From Moraxella catarrhalis (GTDB taxonomy: Bacteria > Pseudomonadota > Gammaproteobacteria > Pseudomonadales > Moraxellaceae): DNA of 64,000 nt. The translations under genes were made by a program, and so were the position numbers. How positions within the stretch are numbered: the stretch's first letter is position 1; each line of letters opens with the position of its first letter. The notes beneath the pieces are model-generated. The model did not search any database, was not told where the DNA came from, and saw nothing but the letters and a program-made list of their open reading frames with translations. Location: positions 1-64,000 of the forward strand of contig NZ_LXHE01000025.1 in assembly GCF_001656295.1 (NCBI RefSeq), written 5' to 3'. This document shows, piece by piece, positions 37,320 through 47,194 of the stretch.

Positions 37320-38987
37320 AGCTTAATCAATAAATTAAATGAACACATTACCCCGCATGTTTTGGCATCAATTAAAAATCAAGATGGTGATAACGCCAAC
37401 AAATCAAATTTGCTAAATGCATTTTATGCAATCTTTGCGGGTCGATTGAGCAATGAGGATGTCTATCAGCGCGCCAATGCCTTACCTGATAATGAGCTTG
37501 AGCATGGTCATCATCTTTTAAATGTGGCTTTTAGTGATGCTTCAACAGGTGAAGATCAGATCGCTTCTTTGAGTAATCAATTAGCTGATGAATATCACGT
37601 CTCACCAGTGACCGCACGCACCGCGATCGCCACGGCAGCACCTTTGGCTTTGGCGCGTATTAAGGAGCAAGCAGGCGCTTTGTCTGTCCCTTCTTTTATT
37701 CGTAACCAATTGGCTAAAGAAGATGAAACCCGCTTACCAGGTTGGGCACATGCTTTATTGCCAGCAGGGCTATTTGCAGGTACAGCTGCCGCTGCCAGTA
37801 TGCCAGTAACGCCAGCTTCTACAGTTGTGACAGAACCAGTGGCGACTCAGGTGGTCACAGAACCAGTTCAGCCTGTATCTAAGCCTGCTCATGTTAATAC
37901 CGCTGCTACTGACAGACATTATGAAAACAAAGAAAAAAGCCCTTTCTTAAAAACACTGCTACCGATTATTGGATTGATCATTTTTGCAGGCTTGGCATGG
38001 CTACTATTGAGAGCTTGTCAAGATAAACCAACACCTGTTGCAGCACCTGTTGCGACAGATACAGCACCTGTGGTAGCGGATAATGCTGTACAGGCAGACC
38101 CAACACAAACAGGTGTTGCCCAAGCGCCTGCAACGCTTAGCTTATCTGTTGATGAAACAGGTCAAGCGTTGTACTCGCACCGTGCTCAGGTTGGTAGCGA
38201 AGAGCTTGCAGGTCATATCCGTGCAGCCATAGCTCAAGTCTTTGGTGCACAAGATTTAACCATTCAAAATACCAATGTACATACCGCCACGATGCCGGCG
38301 GCAGAACACTTACCAGCCATTTTGGGTTTGATGAAAGGTGTACCAAATTCAAGCGTTGTGATTCATGATCATACGGTACGCTTTAATGCAACCACGCCAG
38401 AAGATGTGGCAAAACTGGTAGAGGGTGCTAAAAATATTCTACCCGCTGATTTTACTGTGGAAGCAGAACCTGAACTTGATATTAATACTGCGGTTGCCGA
38501 TAGTATTGAAACGGCGCGTATTGCTATTGTTGCTTTGGGCGATACGGTTGAAGAAAATGAAATGGATATTTTAATCAATGCGTTAAATACCCAAATCATT
38601 AACTTTGCCTTAGACTCAACCGAAATTCCCCAAGAAAATAAAGAAATCTTAGATTTGGCTGCCGAAAAATTAAAGGCAGTACCTGAAACAACTTTGCGTA
38701 TTATTGGTCATACAGACACTCAAGGCACGCATGAGTATAATCAAGATTTATCAGAATCTCGTGCTGCTGCTGTTAAAGAGTATTTGGTATCAAAAGGTGT
38801 TGCTGCTGAACGCTTGAACACTCAAGGTGCAAGTTTTGATTATCCAGTTGCATCAAACGCCACCGAACAAGGTCGTTTCCAAAACCGTCGTATTGAGTTT
38901 GTACTTTTCCAAGAGGGTGAAGCAATCACTCAAGTCGGTCATGCAGAAGATGCGCCAGCAGTTAAGGCACCGACTGAGCAAAAATAA
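37320..38987 (+). CDS. DUF937/OmpA-family envelope protein
   Basis: A 555-residue modular protein. Residues about 1-120 form an alpha-helical DUF937-like domain (LNEHITPHVLASIKNQ). A Pro/Val/Thr-rich linker (about 155-195) and one membrane helix (TLLPIIGLIIFAGLAWLLL, about 210-230) follow. A BON-like segment is at about 265-400, and a C-terminal OmpA peptidoglycan-binding domain (FALDSTEIPQENKEIL, RIIGHTDTQGTHEYNQDLSE, QNRRIEFVLF). The order suggests an inner-membrane anchor reaching peptidoglycan, with the DUF937 part cytoplasmic. There is no signal peptide. The start at 37320 is preferred. Confidence 0.82.
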   Translation, partial: SLINKLNEHITPHVLASIKNQDGDNANKSNLLNAFYAIFAGRLSNEDVYQRANALPDNELEHGHHLLNVAFSDASTGEDQIASLSNQLADEYHVSPVTARTAIATAAPLALARIKEQAGALSVPSFIRNQLAKEDETRLPGWAHALLPAGLFAGTAAAASMPVTPASTVVTEPVATQVVTEPVQPVSKPAHVNTAATDRHYENKEKSPFLKTLLPIIGLIIFAGLAWLLLRACQDKPTPVAAPVATDTAPVVADNAVQADPTQTGVAQAPATLSLSVDETGQALYSHRAQVGSEELAGHIRAAIAQVFGAQDLTIQNTNVHTATMPAAEHLPAILGLMKGVPNSSVVIHDHTVRFNATTPEDVAKLVEGAKNILPADFTVEAEPELDINTAVADSIETARIAIVALGDTVEENEMDILINALNTQIINFALDSTEIPQENKEILDLAAEKLKAVPETTLRIIGHTDTQGTHEYNQDLSESRAAAVKEYLVSKGVAAERLNTQGASFDYPVASNATEQGRFQNRRIEFVLFQEGEAITQVGHAEDAPAVKAPTEQK

Positions 38988-39024
38988 TGTTCAAGTCCCC
39001 TTAATGCTTTATATTTAAAATAAT

Positions 39025-39059
39025 CAAAAACCAAACAGCCAAGGTTGTTTGGTTTTTTG
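39025..39059 (+). terminator. Hairpin terminator
   Basis: A 13-bp A/T-flanked stem (CAAAAACCAAACA with TGTTTGGTTTTTTG), 38 bases after the OmpA-family gene. Confidence 0.82.
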
Positions 39060-39102
39060 TGTTATAGTGGTTGCATGAATGTGAGTAAAATGACAGGTAA
39101 AT

Positions 39103-39837
39103 ATGGCAAAACTTATCTTATTTAATAAGCCTTACGGCGTGCACAGCCAATTTAAAAAAGATCATCACGATATGGCGACTTTGGCAGAGTTTATTGATGA
39201 TAAAACGATGCGTGTGGCAGGGCGACTTGATAAAGACTCAGAAGGTTTATTGTTATTGACCGATCACGGTGAACTCAATCATGCCATCACCACGCCACCA
39301 ACCGCTCATAACGCCAAATATACACACGCCAAATACGCCAAAACTTATCTGGTGCAAGTGGAAAATATACCAACCGAAGCACAGATCAAGGCGCTGGAAC
39401 AAGGGGTGATGCTAAAAGATGGCAAAACCTTGCCAGCCAAGGTGCGACAGCTTGACGAAAATGCACTGCCCATTCACTTATGGCCGCGAAATCCGCCGAT
39501 CCGCCAGCGGGCAAACATCCCTACTGCATGGCTTGAAATTACGATCACTGAGGGCAAAAACCGTCAAGTGCGGCGTATGGTCGCCCATGTTGGCTTGCCA
39601 TGCCTTAGACTGATTCGCCATCAGATCGGTAGATGGCAATTAGACGGCTTGGCGGTCGGTGAAAGTCGTGCAGTGCATTTGGATGATCAGATGTTGGCAG
39701 ATATGGGTATTTTTAATCATTCTGCCAGTAGATCGCCTACCAATAAAGCACATTCAAGCGCTTATCATGCCCCAAAGAATCAATCCAAGCCAAACCTAAA
39801 ACGCACCCGACCACCTAAATTTGGTGGCAGGGGATAG
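39103..39837 (+). CDS. rluE: 23S rRNA pseudouridine synthase RluE type
   Basis: A 244-residue RsuA/RluE-family enzyme. The catalytic Asp is in VAGRLDKDSEGLLLLTDHG (near residue 42). The RluE-like block LWPRNPPIRQRANIPTAWLE (near 126-145) and GKNRQVRRMVAHVG confirm the subfamily, which modifies U2457 in E. coli 23S rRNA. There is no S4 domain at the N-terminus, as for RluE. The last 35 residues are a basic, low-complexity tail. Confidence 0.88.
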   Translation: MAKLILFNKPYGVHSQFKKDHHDMATLAEFIDDKTMRVAGRLDKDSEGLLLLTDHGELNHAITTPPTAHNAKYTHAKYAKTYLVQVENIPTEAQIKALEQGVMLKDGKTLPAKVRQLDENALPIHLWPRNPPIRQRANIPTAWLEITITEGKNRQVRRMVAHVGLPCLRLIRHQIGRWQLDGLAVGESRAVHLDDQMLADMGIFNHSASRSPTNKAHSSAYHAPKNQSKPNLKRTRPPKFGGRG

Positions 39838-39918
39838 GTTTGGGTGTAATGGCTTGATCAAGCGTGATTGGCTTGGCTTCTACGCAGGTCTTCGCAGCTA
39901 AAGCAATGCTGATAATCT

Positions 39919-41694
39919 TCATGGTTTTGGGGTAAAGTCAAGCCATTGACCGCCATCACCCTTAAGCTGAACCGTTTGATGCGTGGTTTTTTGAGGCTTG
40001 ATGCTGACACTAAACAGCTCATCTCGCCGAAAAGCGTGCACAGTCAGCGCTAAGCCTGTGGCATCTTGGTGTTTTATCAGCTGAGTGAGTAGGGCTGAAG
40101 TGGCTTTCAATCCATCGATGGCGATGATGATGTCGCCAAATGCCAGCCCAGCAGCACTGGCTGCAGACTGGCGGCTGATATGCTTGATCGTCAGCCCAGC
40201 TGCGCTTTCATCAAAGCTGATGCCCCAAGGTTTATCTTTGTCTTGAGACTCTGTGCTGATGGCAAATTTTTCAAAGTAGCTCTCAAGCGGCAGATCGTCC
40301 ACACCGATGACATAGCGATCATAAAAGTCATCCCATGCCTGTTGTCCCATCATCTCAGCGATGATCTCGCCTAAGATTTGGGTTGTCAGACCAAAAGGCT
40401 GATTGGCTGATTTTTGATAGCAGGCTTTGATGACGTCAAACAGGCGATACTTACCGTCTGTTTGATCCATCAGCATCATATCAAGCAATAAGGCAACCAA
40501 TGCACCTTTATTATAGTAACTGATACCTTGATTATTGGTGTTTTCGTCCGCGCGATATAGCTTAATCCAAGTGTCAAAACTTGACTGTGCTACACTTTGG
40601 TGCGCACGACCCTCGGTTTGATAGTAGCGGTTGATTTGTGCAGCGATGAGCTTAAGATAGCTGTCTTTATCAATCACCCCTGACACAAGTAGCATTAAAT
40701 CATCAATATAGGAAGTAAAGCCCTCAAACACCCACAAAAGCGGCGTATAAGCCTCATCGGTGAGCGGATTGTTCATCATCACATCAGGTTTGACCGTTTT
40801 TACCCACCATGCATGAAAATACTCATGGCTGCACAGCCCAAGAAACCGCTGATAATCACCACTTGGCACGGCACTTTCACCAAAGCTTGGCATATCAGCG
40901 CGCGGACTGATTAAGGCGGTGGAGTTGATGTGCTCAAGACCGCCGTAATCCTTATCGGTCACCATGGTCATAAAGGTATAATCTGTAAATGGCGTCTCAC
41001 CAAGCCAATCGACATAGCTTTGGCAGATTTTGGTTAAGTCAGTTTTTAGGCGCTGCAAATCGCCATGATGCCGACCTGCCAAAAAAAACCGATGCGGCAC
41101 GCTGATTTGGTCATGTTTTGTGATTTGAAAATCAAAGGTGTCTTGTGTGCCGATCTCAAACGGAAAATCCAAATACTCAAATGCTGCCAAAGCATCAAAA
41201 TGATATTTAAGCCCTGATTTTGTTTGGGTGCATTCAAAATCCAAGCCGCAAGCGATCGTACACTCAGGATGATGCACCAAAAACGCAGTCGGCACTACGA
41301 GCGTCAAGCTTGCCTGCGTGTGCTTATCAGCATCGGGTAATAGCAGTAGCGAAGTAAAATTCCCAAAAATACGCGTGGCATCAATGAACGCTGTGCGTAC
41401 CGATAAGTCGCGGCAATACACTTCATAACAGATGGTAAGCTGATCACCTTGGCGAGCTTTTGAAAAAACGAATGTTTTTTTGTCAATTTTTTCGGCACGA
41501 TGGCGTATTGGGTTATCACCAATTTGATAATACACTGTGGTGATATTTTTACTAAATTCACGGATTAAGTAACTGCCTGCAATCCATGTCACCATCGAAA
41601 AAGTCGGTGCGTCGCTCACCACCGTATGCGTGATTTGCACATCCGCCAAATGTTCTGTAAATCGATCAAAACTGATTTGATAAGCTAAGTTCAT
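39919..41694 (-). CDS. M61-family glycyl aminopeptidase with PDZ domain
   Basis: A 591-residue metallopeptidase, started at the Met at 41694 (AAAGGT upstream), where the product begins MNLAYQISFDRFTEH as usual. The zinc motif is HEYFHAWWVK (near residue 288) with the third ligand Glu in LWVFEGFTSYIDDLM (near 320). A PDZ domain (GLTIKHISRQSAASAAGLAFGDIIIAIDG) covers roughly 500-580. It shows no signal peptide and is probably cytoplasmic. Members prefer N-terminal Gly or Ala. Confidence 0.9.
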   Translation of the reverse strand: MNLAYQISFDRFTEHLADVQITHTVVSDAPTFSMVTWIAGSYLIREFSKNITTVYYQIGDNPIRHRAEKIDKKTFVFSKARQGDQLTICYEVYCRDLSVRTAFIDATRIFGNFTSLLLLPDADKHTQASLTLVVPTAFLVHHPECTIACGLDFECTQTKSGLKYHFDALAAFEYLDFPFEIGTQDTFDFQITKHDQISVPHRFFLAGRHHGDLQRLKTDLTKICQSYVDWLGETPFTDYTFMTMVTDKDYGGLEHINSTALISPRADMPSFGESAVPSGDYQRFLGLCSHEYFHAWWVKTVKPDVMMNNPLTDEAYTPLLWVFEGFTSYIDDLMLLVSGVIDKDSYLKLIAAQINRYYQTEGRAHQSVAQSSFDTWIKLYRADENTNNQGISYYNKGALVALLLDMMLMDQTDGKYRLFDVIKACYQKSANQPFGLTTQILGEIIAEMMGQQAWDDFYDRYVIGVDDLPLESYFEKFAISTESQDKDKPWGISFDESAAGLTIKHISRQSAASAAGLAFGDIIIAIDGLKATSALLTQLIKHQDATGLALTVHAFRRDELFSVSIKPQKTTHQTVQLKGDGGQWLDFTPKP

Positions 41695-41942
41695 TTCGAT
41701 ACCTTTAAATAACAATGCCAGATTGGCTAATTTGGAGTGATATAATTTATTGATTAAAATATCAATTATATCAAAACCCATTGATTTTTTAAATGAGTGA
41801 TGAGCTTTTACACAATGTAACGACTTTTTTGTAAAGCATTAGGCAATGGATTGATTTTTTGGTATACTAATAGACAAAATTTGTCATTTGACAGCTTGGG
41901 CAGTCGCCTGGGCGATGGCATTTTATTTATAAGGAATTTCTT

Positions 41943-42428
41943 ATGACAACCATTAGTAATGATACCGTTGTACAATTCAACTATACACTCACTAACGCTG
42001 AAGGCGATGTGCTTGATCAATCTCGTGGCGAGCCATTGGCATACTTGCATGGTCATCACAACATCATCCCAGGGCTTGAAAAACAGATGATGGGTAAATC
42101 AGCGGGCGATACATTTAAAGTAACGATTGCCCCTGAAGATGCTTATGGTGAGTATGTTCAAGAAGCAGTACAAGAAGTACCACGCGCTAACTTCCAAGGT
42201 GTGGATAACATTGAAGCAGGTATGCAGTTTCAATCACAGACCGATGACGGTCAAGTCATGCTTGTGACTGTCAAAGATGTCAATGATGAGATTGTTGTGG
42301 TTGATGGTAACCATCCTTTGGCAGGTGTTGAGCTAACTTTTGATGTTGAAATTGTTGAGGTTCGTGCGGCAACAGCTGACGAAATCGCTCATGGTCACGC
42401 ACATGGTGCAGGCGGTCATCAGCACTAA
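41943..42428 (+). CDS. slyD: FKBP-type peptidyl-prolyl isomerase, SlyD-like
   Basis: A 161-residue protein: an FKBP domain split by an insert-in-flap domain, as in SlyD (VQFNYTLTNAEGDVLDQS, then PGLEKQMMGKSAGD, the flap domain at about 70-125, and the closing strand VELTFDVEIVEVR). The short His-rich tail HGHAHGAGGHQH (150-161) could bind nickel or other metals, less than the long tail of E. coli SlyD. It isomerises prolyl bonds and chaperones in the cytoplasm. AAGGAA lies before the ATG. Confidence 0.93.
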   Translation: MTTISNDTVVQFNYTLTNAEGDVLDQSRGEPLAYLHGHHNIIPGLEKQMMGKSAGDTFKVTIAPEDAYGEYVQEAVQEVPRANFQGVDNIEAGMQFQSQTDDGQVMLVTVKDVNDEIVVVDGNHPLAGVELTFDVEIVEVRAATADEIAHGHAHGAGGHQH

Positions 42429-42442
42429 TCACTGATTATCCC

Positions 42443-42472
42443 AAAAGCCCAAGATAAGCATCTTGGGCTTTT
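42443..42472 (+). terminator. slyD terminator
   Basis: A 12-bp perfect stem AAAAGCCCAAGA/TCTTGGGCTTTT followed by T residues. Confidence 0.9.
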
Positions 42473-42631
42473 TTACGTTTTATTGAGCGTCTTTGGAGAA
42501 TTATCCACTGCATCAGATGAATTGGCTTTAAGTGAATTTTATTCATCTTCTTTAAAAAATATTTCGCTTTTATTTAGATTAAAAATGCGGTTTAATATCT
42601 CATCTTTAAATTTTAGCCAAGAGGTAACAAC

Positions 42632-43609
42632 ATGACCACACAATTTCAATGCCGAGTGCATACTCAGCGTTTTGATGAAAACTATGAGCCAGCCAGTAGC
42701 ACTCGTTTGACCACCAACTTTGCCAACCTTGCTCGTGGTGAAAATCGCAAAGAAAACCTACAAAATGCCATCAGAATGATTAACAATCGTTTTAATGATT
42801 TGGCACATTGGGACAATCCGACAAATGACCGTTATTCAGTGCTCATTGACATTGTGTCTATTGATGTTGATGTGGCAGGCAAGGGCGAATTTTTCTCAGG
42901 ATTAGAATGGCTAAAAACATCTGTGGTTGACCACAAAACAGGCAAAACCACCCCTGGCATCATTGGCAACAGCTTTTCATCATTTGTTCGTGATTATGAT
43001 TTTAGCGTATTGCTTCGTGAATATAACAAGGATAAGGCTGAATTTAGTGTGCCTGAGGGTTATGGCGATTTGCATGGCAAATTGTTCAAATTCATGGTGG
43101 CATCCGAAGAGTACAAAGCCCAATCCAAAAAACCACCCGTGCTGTGCCTAAGCGTGGCGACCACTCGCACCTACCACAGAACGACCAACACGCATCCGAT
43201 TTTGGGCGTGGAATATGTGCAAAATGATTATTCATTGACCGATGAGTATTTTGCCAAGATGGGCTTAAAAGTGCGTTATTTTATGCCCCCAAAATCGGTT
43301 GCCCCTTATGCGTTTTATTTTGATGAAAATGCTGATTTGTTGAACGATTACACCAATTTAGAACTCATCAGCACCATCGCTACCATGGAAGCGTTTCAGC
43401 GTATCTATCGCCCAGAGATTTATAGTGCCAATTCGGTTGCAGGTCAGGTATATAAGGGCAGCTTAACTTATGAAGATTATGCTGTGCCAAAAGTGGATTA
43501 TGACCGTGTGGAGCGTAATGATTTGGCAATCAAGCAAGGCAAAATTGCCGAAGAGCAGTTTATTAAACCATATCAAGAGATTTTGGATGCTTGGCTTGCC
43601 GAAAAATAA
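42632..43609 (+). CDS. mesX: DUF1852 protein MesX, partner of MesD methionine synthase
   Basis: A 325-residue DUF1852 protein, starting MTTQFQCRVHTQRFDENYEP and containing RLTTNFANLARGENRKENL near residue 27. DUF1852 genes pair with short MetE-like genes in Acinetobacter and relatives; there the pair (MesX-MesD) makes methionine without folate and with oxygen. That pair is seen here: mesD begins 100 bases downstream. No signal or membrane segment. The biochemical role of MesX is not fully known. Confidence 0.88.
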   Translation: MTTQFQCRVHTQRFDENYEPASSTRLTTNFANLARGENRKENLQNAIRMINNRFNDLAHWDNPTNDRYSVLIDIVSIDVDVAGKGEFFSGLEWLKTSVVDHKTGKTTPGIIGNSFSSFVRDYDFSVLLREYNKDKAEFSVPEGYGDLHGKLFKFMVASEEYKAQSKKPPVLCLSVATTRTYHRTTNTHPILGVEYVQNDYSLTDEYFAKMGLKVRYFMPPKSVAPYAFYFDENADLLNDYTNLELISTIATMEAFQRIYRPEIYSANSVAGQVYKGSLTYEDYAVPKVDYDRVERNDLAIKQGKIAEEQFIKPYQEILDAWLAEK

Positions 43610-43709
43610 GTGATAAGTATTAATCAATCAGCCGATGAATGTTTATCGGTTGATTGATTTATTAATTGAAATTTTTGGTATAATGGCAAATTTAGTTTAG
43701 GAAAATACA

Positions 43710-44744
43710 ATGAGCAAAATTTTACTTCCCACATCTACCGCAGGCAGTCTGCCAAAACCATCTTGGCTTGCTGAACCTGAAAAACTGTGGTCAGAATGGA
43801 AATTTGAGGGTGATGAGTTATTACAAGCCAAGCAAGATGCTCTGTTGGTGTCGCTTGCTGAGCAAACCCATGCAGGCATTGACATTGTCAGCGATGGCGA
43901 ACAGACTCGACAGCATTTTGTTACCACATTCATTGAGCATTTGGATGGCGTGGATTTTAATCAGCGTGAAACCGTCCGCATTCGTAACCGCTATGATGCG
44001 TCTGTGCCAAGCGTGGTAGGTGAGGTATCTCGCCCAAAATCGGTATTTGTGGATGATGCCAAATTTTTACGCGCTCATACCGACAAGCTCATCAAATGGG
44101 CACTGCCTGGTCCTATGACGATGATTGATACTTTGTATGATGGTCATTACAAAAGCCGTGAAAAGCTGGCGTGGGAATTTGCCAAAATCCTAAACGAAGA
44201 AGCCCGTGAATTAGAGGCGGCAGGCGTGGACATCATTCAGTTTGATGAACCTGCGTTTAATGTATTTTTTGATGAGGTGAATGATTGGGGTGTTGCAACC
44301 TTAGAGCGTGCCATTGAAGGGTTAAAATGCCAAACAGCGGTGCATATTTGCTATGGTTATGGCATTAAGGCAAATACTGATTGGAAGCAAACGCTTGGTA
44401 ATGAATGGCGACAATACGAAGAAAGTTTCCCAAAACTTCAACAATCAAAAATTGACATTGTCTCATTAGAGTGTCAAAATTCACATGTGCCAATGGATTT
44501 GATTGAACTCATTCGTGGCAAAACCGTTATGGTGGGTGCAATTGATGTGGCAACAAACCAAATTGAAACGCCAGAACAAGTGGCAGATACGCTTCGTAAG
44601 GCGTTACAGTTTGTGGACGCTGATAAATTATACCCATCAACCAACTGTGGCATGGCACCCTTGTCTCGCACAGTGGCTCGTGGTAAGCTCAATGCCCTAA
44701 GTGAAGGGGCGGCGATTGTTCGCCGTGAACTGCTTGGCAAATAA
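43710..44744 (+). CDS. mesD: Core-MetE methionine synthase MesD
   Basis: A 344-residue protein equal to the C-terminal catalytic half of MetE, without the N-terminal folate-binding half. Zinc ligands are visible: His in VHICYGYG with Cys in the same loop, Glu near DIVSLECQNSH, and the last Cys in YPSTNCGMAPLSR (near residue 315). The substrate block is QFDEPAFNVFFDE. By the MesD model it methylates homocysteine with an unknown methyl donor, with MesX and O2. Confidence 0.88.
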   Translation: MSKILLPTSTAGSLPKPSWLAEPEKLWSEWKFEGDELLQAKQDALLVSLAEQTHAGIDIVSDGEQTRQHFVTTFIEHLDGVDFNQRETVRIRNRYDASVPSVVGEVSRPKSVFVDDAKFLRAHTDKLIKWALPGPMTMIDTLYDGHYKSREKLAWEFAKILNEEARELEAAGVDIIQFDEPAFNVFFDEVNDWGVATLERAIEGLKCQTAVHICYGYGIKANTDWKQTLGNEWRQYEESFPKLQQSKIDIVSLECQNSHVPMDLIELIRGKTVMVGAIDVATNQIETPEQVADTLRKALQFVDADKLYPSTNCGMAPLSRTVARGKLNALSEGAAIVRRELLGK

Positions 44745-44872
44745 CTAAGATTAAAACTGAGTTTGTGAAACTGTACTTATTGGTGAGAAATCTATCATAA
44801 ATCAGTTTTAAATACAATAATAACTTTAAGGGTGTATCAACTACATCCTTTTTAATTTTAAATGGGAAAATC

Positions 44873-45406
44873 ATGGTAGAAAAATTAATTTTTAAAGATG
44901 CCATGGCGCGCCTAGCTACTGCTGTTCATATCGTCACCACCGATGGCGATACAGGTCGTCATGGGTTTACCGCATCGGCGGTATGTAGTGTGACAGATTC
45001 GCCACCGTCGCTGCTTGTGTGCATGAATGCCAATGCTCGCTCTTATGAACATTTTATCGCCAATCAAATATTGGCAGTTAATACTTTATCCGCTGAGCAG
45101 GCACATTTATCAGATGTTTTTGCATCACCACTTGAATCAAAGGCACGATTTGAGCATGCTGATTGGAGTGTGTTAAGTACAGGCGCACCAGTTTTAACAG
45201 ATGCTTTGGTTAATTTTGATTGTGAAATTCAAACCATCCAAGATGTTGGTACGCACAGTATTTTTATTTGTAAAATTATCGCCATTCGACAAGGTGAAAA
45301 TGAAAAACGCAGTTTGGTTTATTTTGATAGACAATATCATAAAATAGGTCAACCAGTTGCCATTGACAGACAGCCTGCATCGCCTCAAGTTCAAAAAGTG
45401 GGCTAA
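44873..45406 (+). CDS. Flavin reductase-like FMN-binding protein
   Basis: A 177-residue flavin_reduct-domain protein. FKDAMARLATAVHIVTTDGD and GFTASAVCSVTDSPPSLLVCMN (about 30-51) form the FMN-binding strand and loop; YFDRQYHKIG ends the domain. It supplies reduced flavin with NAD(P)H to an oxygenase. It lies 128 bases after mesD on the same strand, so it may feed the oxygen-requiring MesX-MesD system, which is inference from position. HpaC-type or nitrilotriacetate monooxygenase partners are alternatives. Confidence 0.82.
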   Translation: MVEKLIFKDAMARLATAVHIVTTDGDTGRHGFTASAVCSVTDSPPSLLVCMNANARSYEHFIANQILAVNTLSAEQAHLSDVFASPLESKARFEHADWSVLSTGAPVLTDALVNFDCEIQTIQDVGTHSIFICKIIAIRQGENEKRSLVYFDRQYHKIGQPVAIDRQPASPQVQKVG

Positions 45407-45437
45407 AAGTGATTTGATGATAAATAAGCAAAAGTTT

Positions 45438-45466
45438 TTAAGCCTTGGTCGTTGGCCGGGGCTTTT
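45438..45466 (+). terminator. Hairpin terminator
   Basis: A GC stem with G-T pairs (AGCCTTGGTC / GCCGGGGCT) followed by TTTTTT, after the flavin reductase gene. Confidence 0.65.
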
Positions 45467-45581
45467 TTCTGTAAATGACAAAGAATAGTCAAAGATGGCA
45501 TTAGATATCATACCAAAATTATTGCTATACTATGTTGCTATGTTTTTTTAACATTAAATCAATCTATCGGAATAAAAAATC

Positions 45582-47179
45582 ATGACTTTGCAATCACCTA
45601 ATGATTTTGATCAAGCTGGTAAAACTTCCCACATGCAACGCTTTTTAAAAGGTGTTGAGTGGTTGGGGAATTTATTGCCCCATCCCGTGGTTTTATTTAT
45701 TTGGATGTCAGTCATCTTACTGGGATTATCAGCCATCTTATCTGCCATGGATGTTGCTGTCATTGACCCACGCCCTGAAGGTGCCAAAGGTCGTGCTGAA
45801 GATGGCATGATTTATGTTGTCAATTTGCTCAATGGCGAAGGCTTGGCAAAAATTGTTGAAAATCTAGTCAAAAATTTTACAGGCTTTGTGCCTTTGGGTA
45901 CCGTGCTGGTGGCCTTACTGGGTGTGGGTATTGCTGAGTATTCTGGAATGATTTCAGCGGCACTGCGTGGTATGGTTATGAATGCCCCCAAAAAGATGGT
46001 CACTTTAGTCGTGGTATTTGCTGGTATTATGTCAAATACCGCCGCCGAGCTTGGCTATGTGGTGTTAATCCCCTTAGCCGCCATGATTTTCCATGCTTTA
46101 GGAAGACCCCTTTGGCAGGTTTGGCTGCTGCTTTTGCAGGTGTTTCAGGCGGTTATAGTGCCAATTTACTGCTTGGTACGGTCGATCCATTATTATCAGG
46201 TATTAGCCAAGAAGCTGCCCGTATCATTGACCCAAATTATGTGGTTGGTGCAGAAGCCAATTGGTATTTTATGGCAGTCAGTACTTTTTTAATTAGTGCC
46301 TTGGGTTACTTGGTTACTGAAAAAATTGTTGAACCCAGTCTTGGTAAATATAACCCCCATGATGCTGATGACCCTACCGTGCTTGATAATAAAATTGAGC
46401 GGTTAAATGCCCTTGAGAAAAAAGGTCTGGTTTGGGCGGGGGCGAGTATGCTAATTTTTTGTTTACTGTTGGCATGGACGGTTGTACCAGAAAATGGTAT
46501 TTTAAGACATCCTGAAACAGGACTGATTGCAGGGTCGCCATTTTTACATGGTATTGTTGTATTTATTTTTGTATTTTTTGCCATCCCCGGCTATATCTAT
46601 GGCAAAGTGACAGGCAGCATTAAAACAAATCAAGATGTTGTCAATGCGATGAGTCAAGCAATGAGCTCATTGAGCATGTATATTGTGCTTGTGTTCTTTG
46701 CTGCACAGTTTACCGCTTTTTTTAATTGGTCAAATTTAGGATCAGTAATGGCGGTGTCAGGTGCTAATTTTTTAAATGAGATTGGCTTAACAGGACCTTT
46801 GCTACTGATTGGATTTATTTTAATTTGTGCCTTAGTGAATTTGATGTTAGGTTCAGCATCGGCACAGTGGGCGATTACGGCACCGATTTTTATTCCGATG
46901 CTGATGCTAACAGGTTATGCACCTGAGATGATTCAGGCTGCTTATCGCATTGGCGACAGTACAACCAATATCATCACACCGATGATGAGTTATTTTGGAT
47001 TAATCATGGCGGTTGCAATTCGTTATAAGAAAGATACAGGTGTTGGTACCTTAATGGCGATGATGTTACCTTATTCGATGATATTTTTGTTCGGTTGGAT
47101 GCTTTTATTTTATCTTTGGGTATTTGTATTTGGTTTACCTGTTGGTCCAAATTCGGCAACCTATTATCACATGGGCTAA
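45582..47179 (+). pseudogene. abgT: AbgT-family p-aminobenzoyl-glutamate transporter, frameshifted
   Basis: Two frames together give one AbgT protein of about 530 residues. The first frame (45582-about 46106) carries QRFLKGVEWLGNLLPHPVVL and the helices up to IFHALGR. The second frame (from about 46109, to 47179) continues LAGLAAAFAGVSGGYSANLL and ends after LMLGSASAQWAITAPIFIPM. The junction GGAAGACCCCTTTGGCAG lacks one base compared with the expected GRHPLAGL, so a single-base loss at 46107-46112 breaks the frame. No slippery heptamer is evident. A sequencing error is possible. Intact members export or import p-aminobenzoyl-glutamate or drugs. Confidence 0.85.
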
Positions 47180-47194
47180 ATCACATGGGCTAAA
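47167..47194. repeat. Exact 14-bp tandem duplication at the abgT stop
   Basis: TCACATGGGCTAAA occurs twice in a row (47167-47180, 47181-47194). The first copy contains the stop codon of abgT. Confidence 0.9.

Noticed and set aside
46104-46116. Programmed -1 frameshift in abgT
   Set aside because: The zero-frame codons CCC CTT do not form a slippery X-XXY-YYZ heptamer, and AbgT is not known to use recoding.
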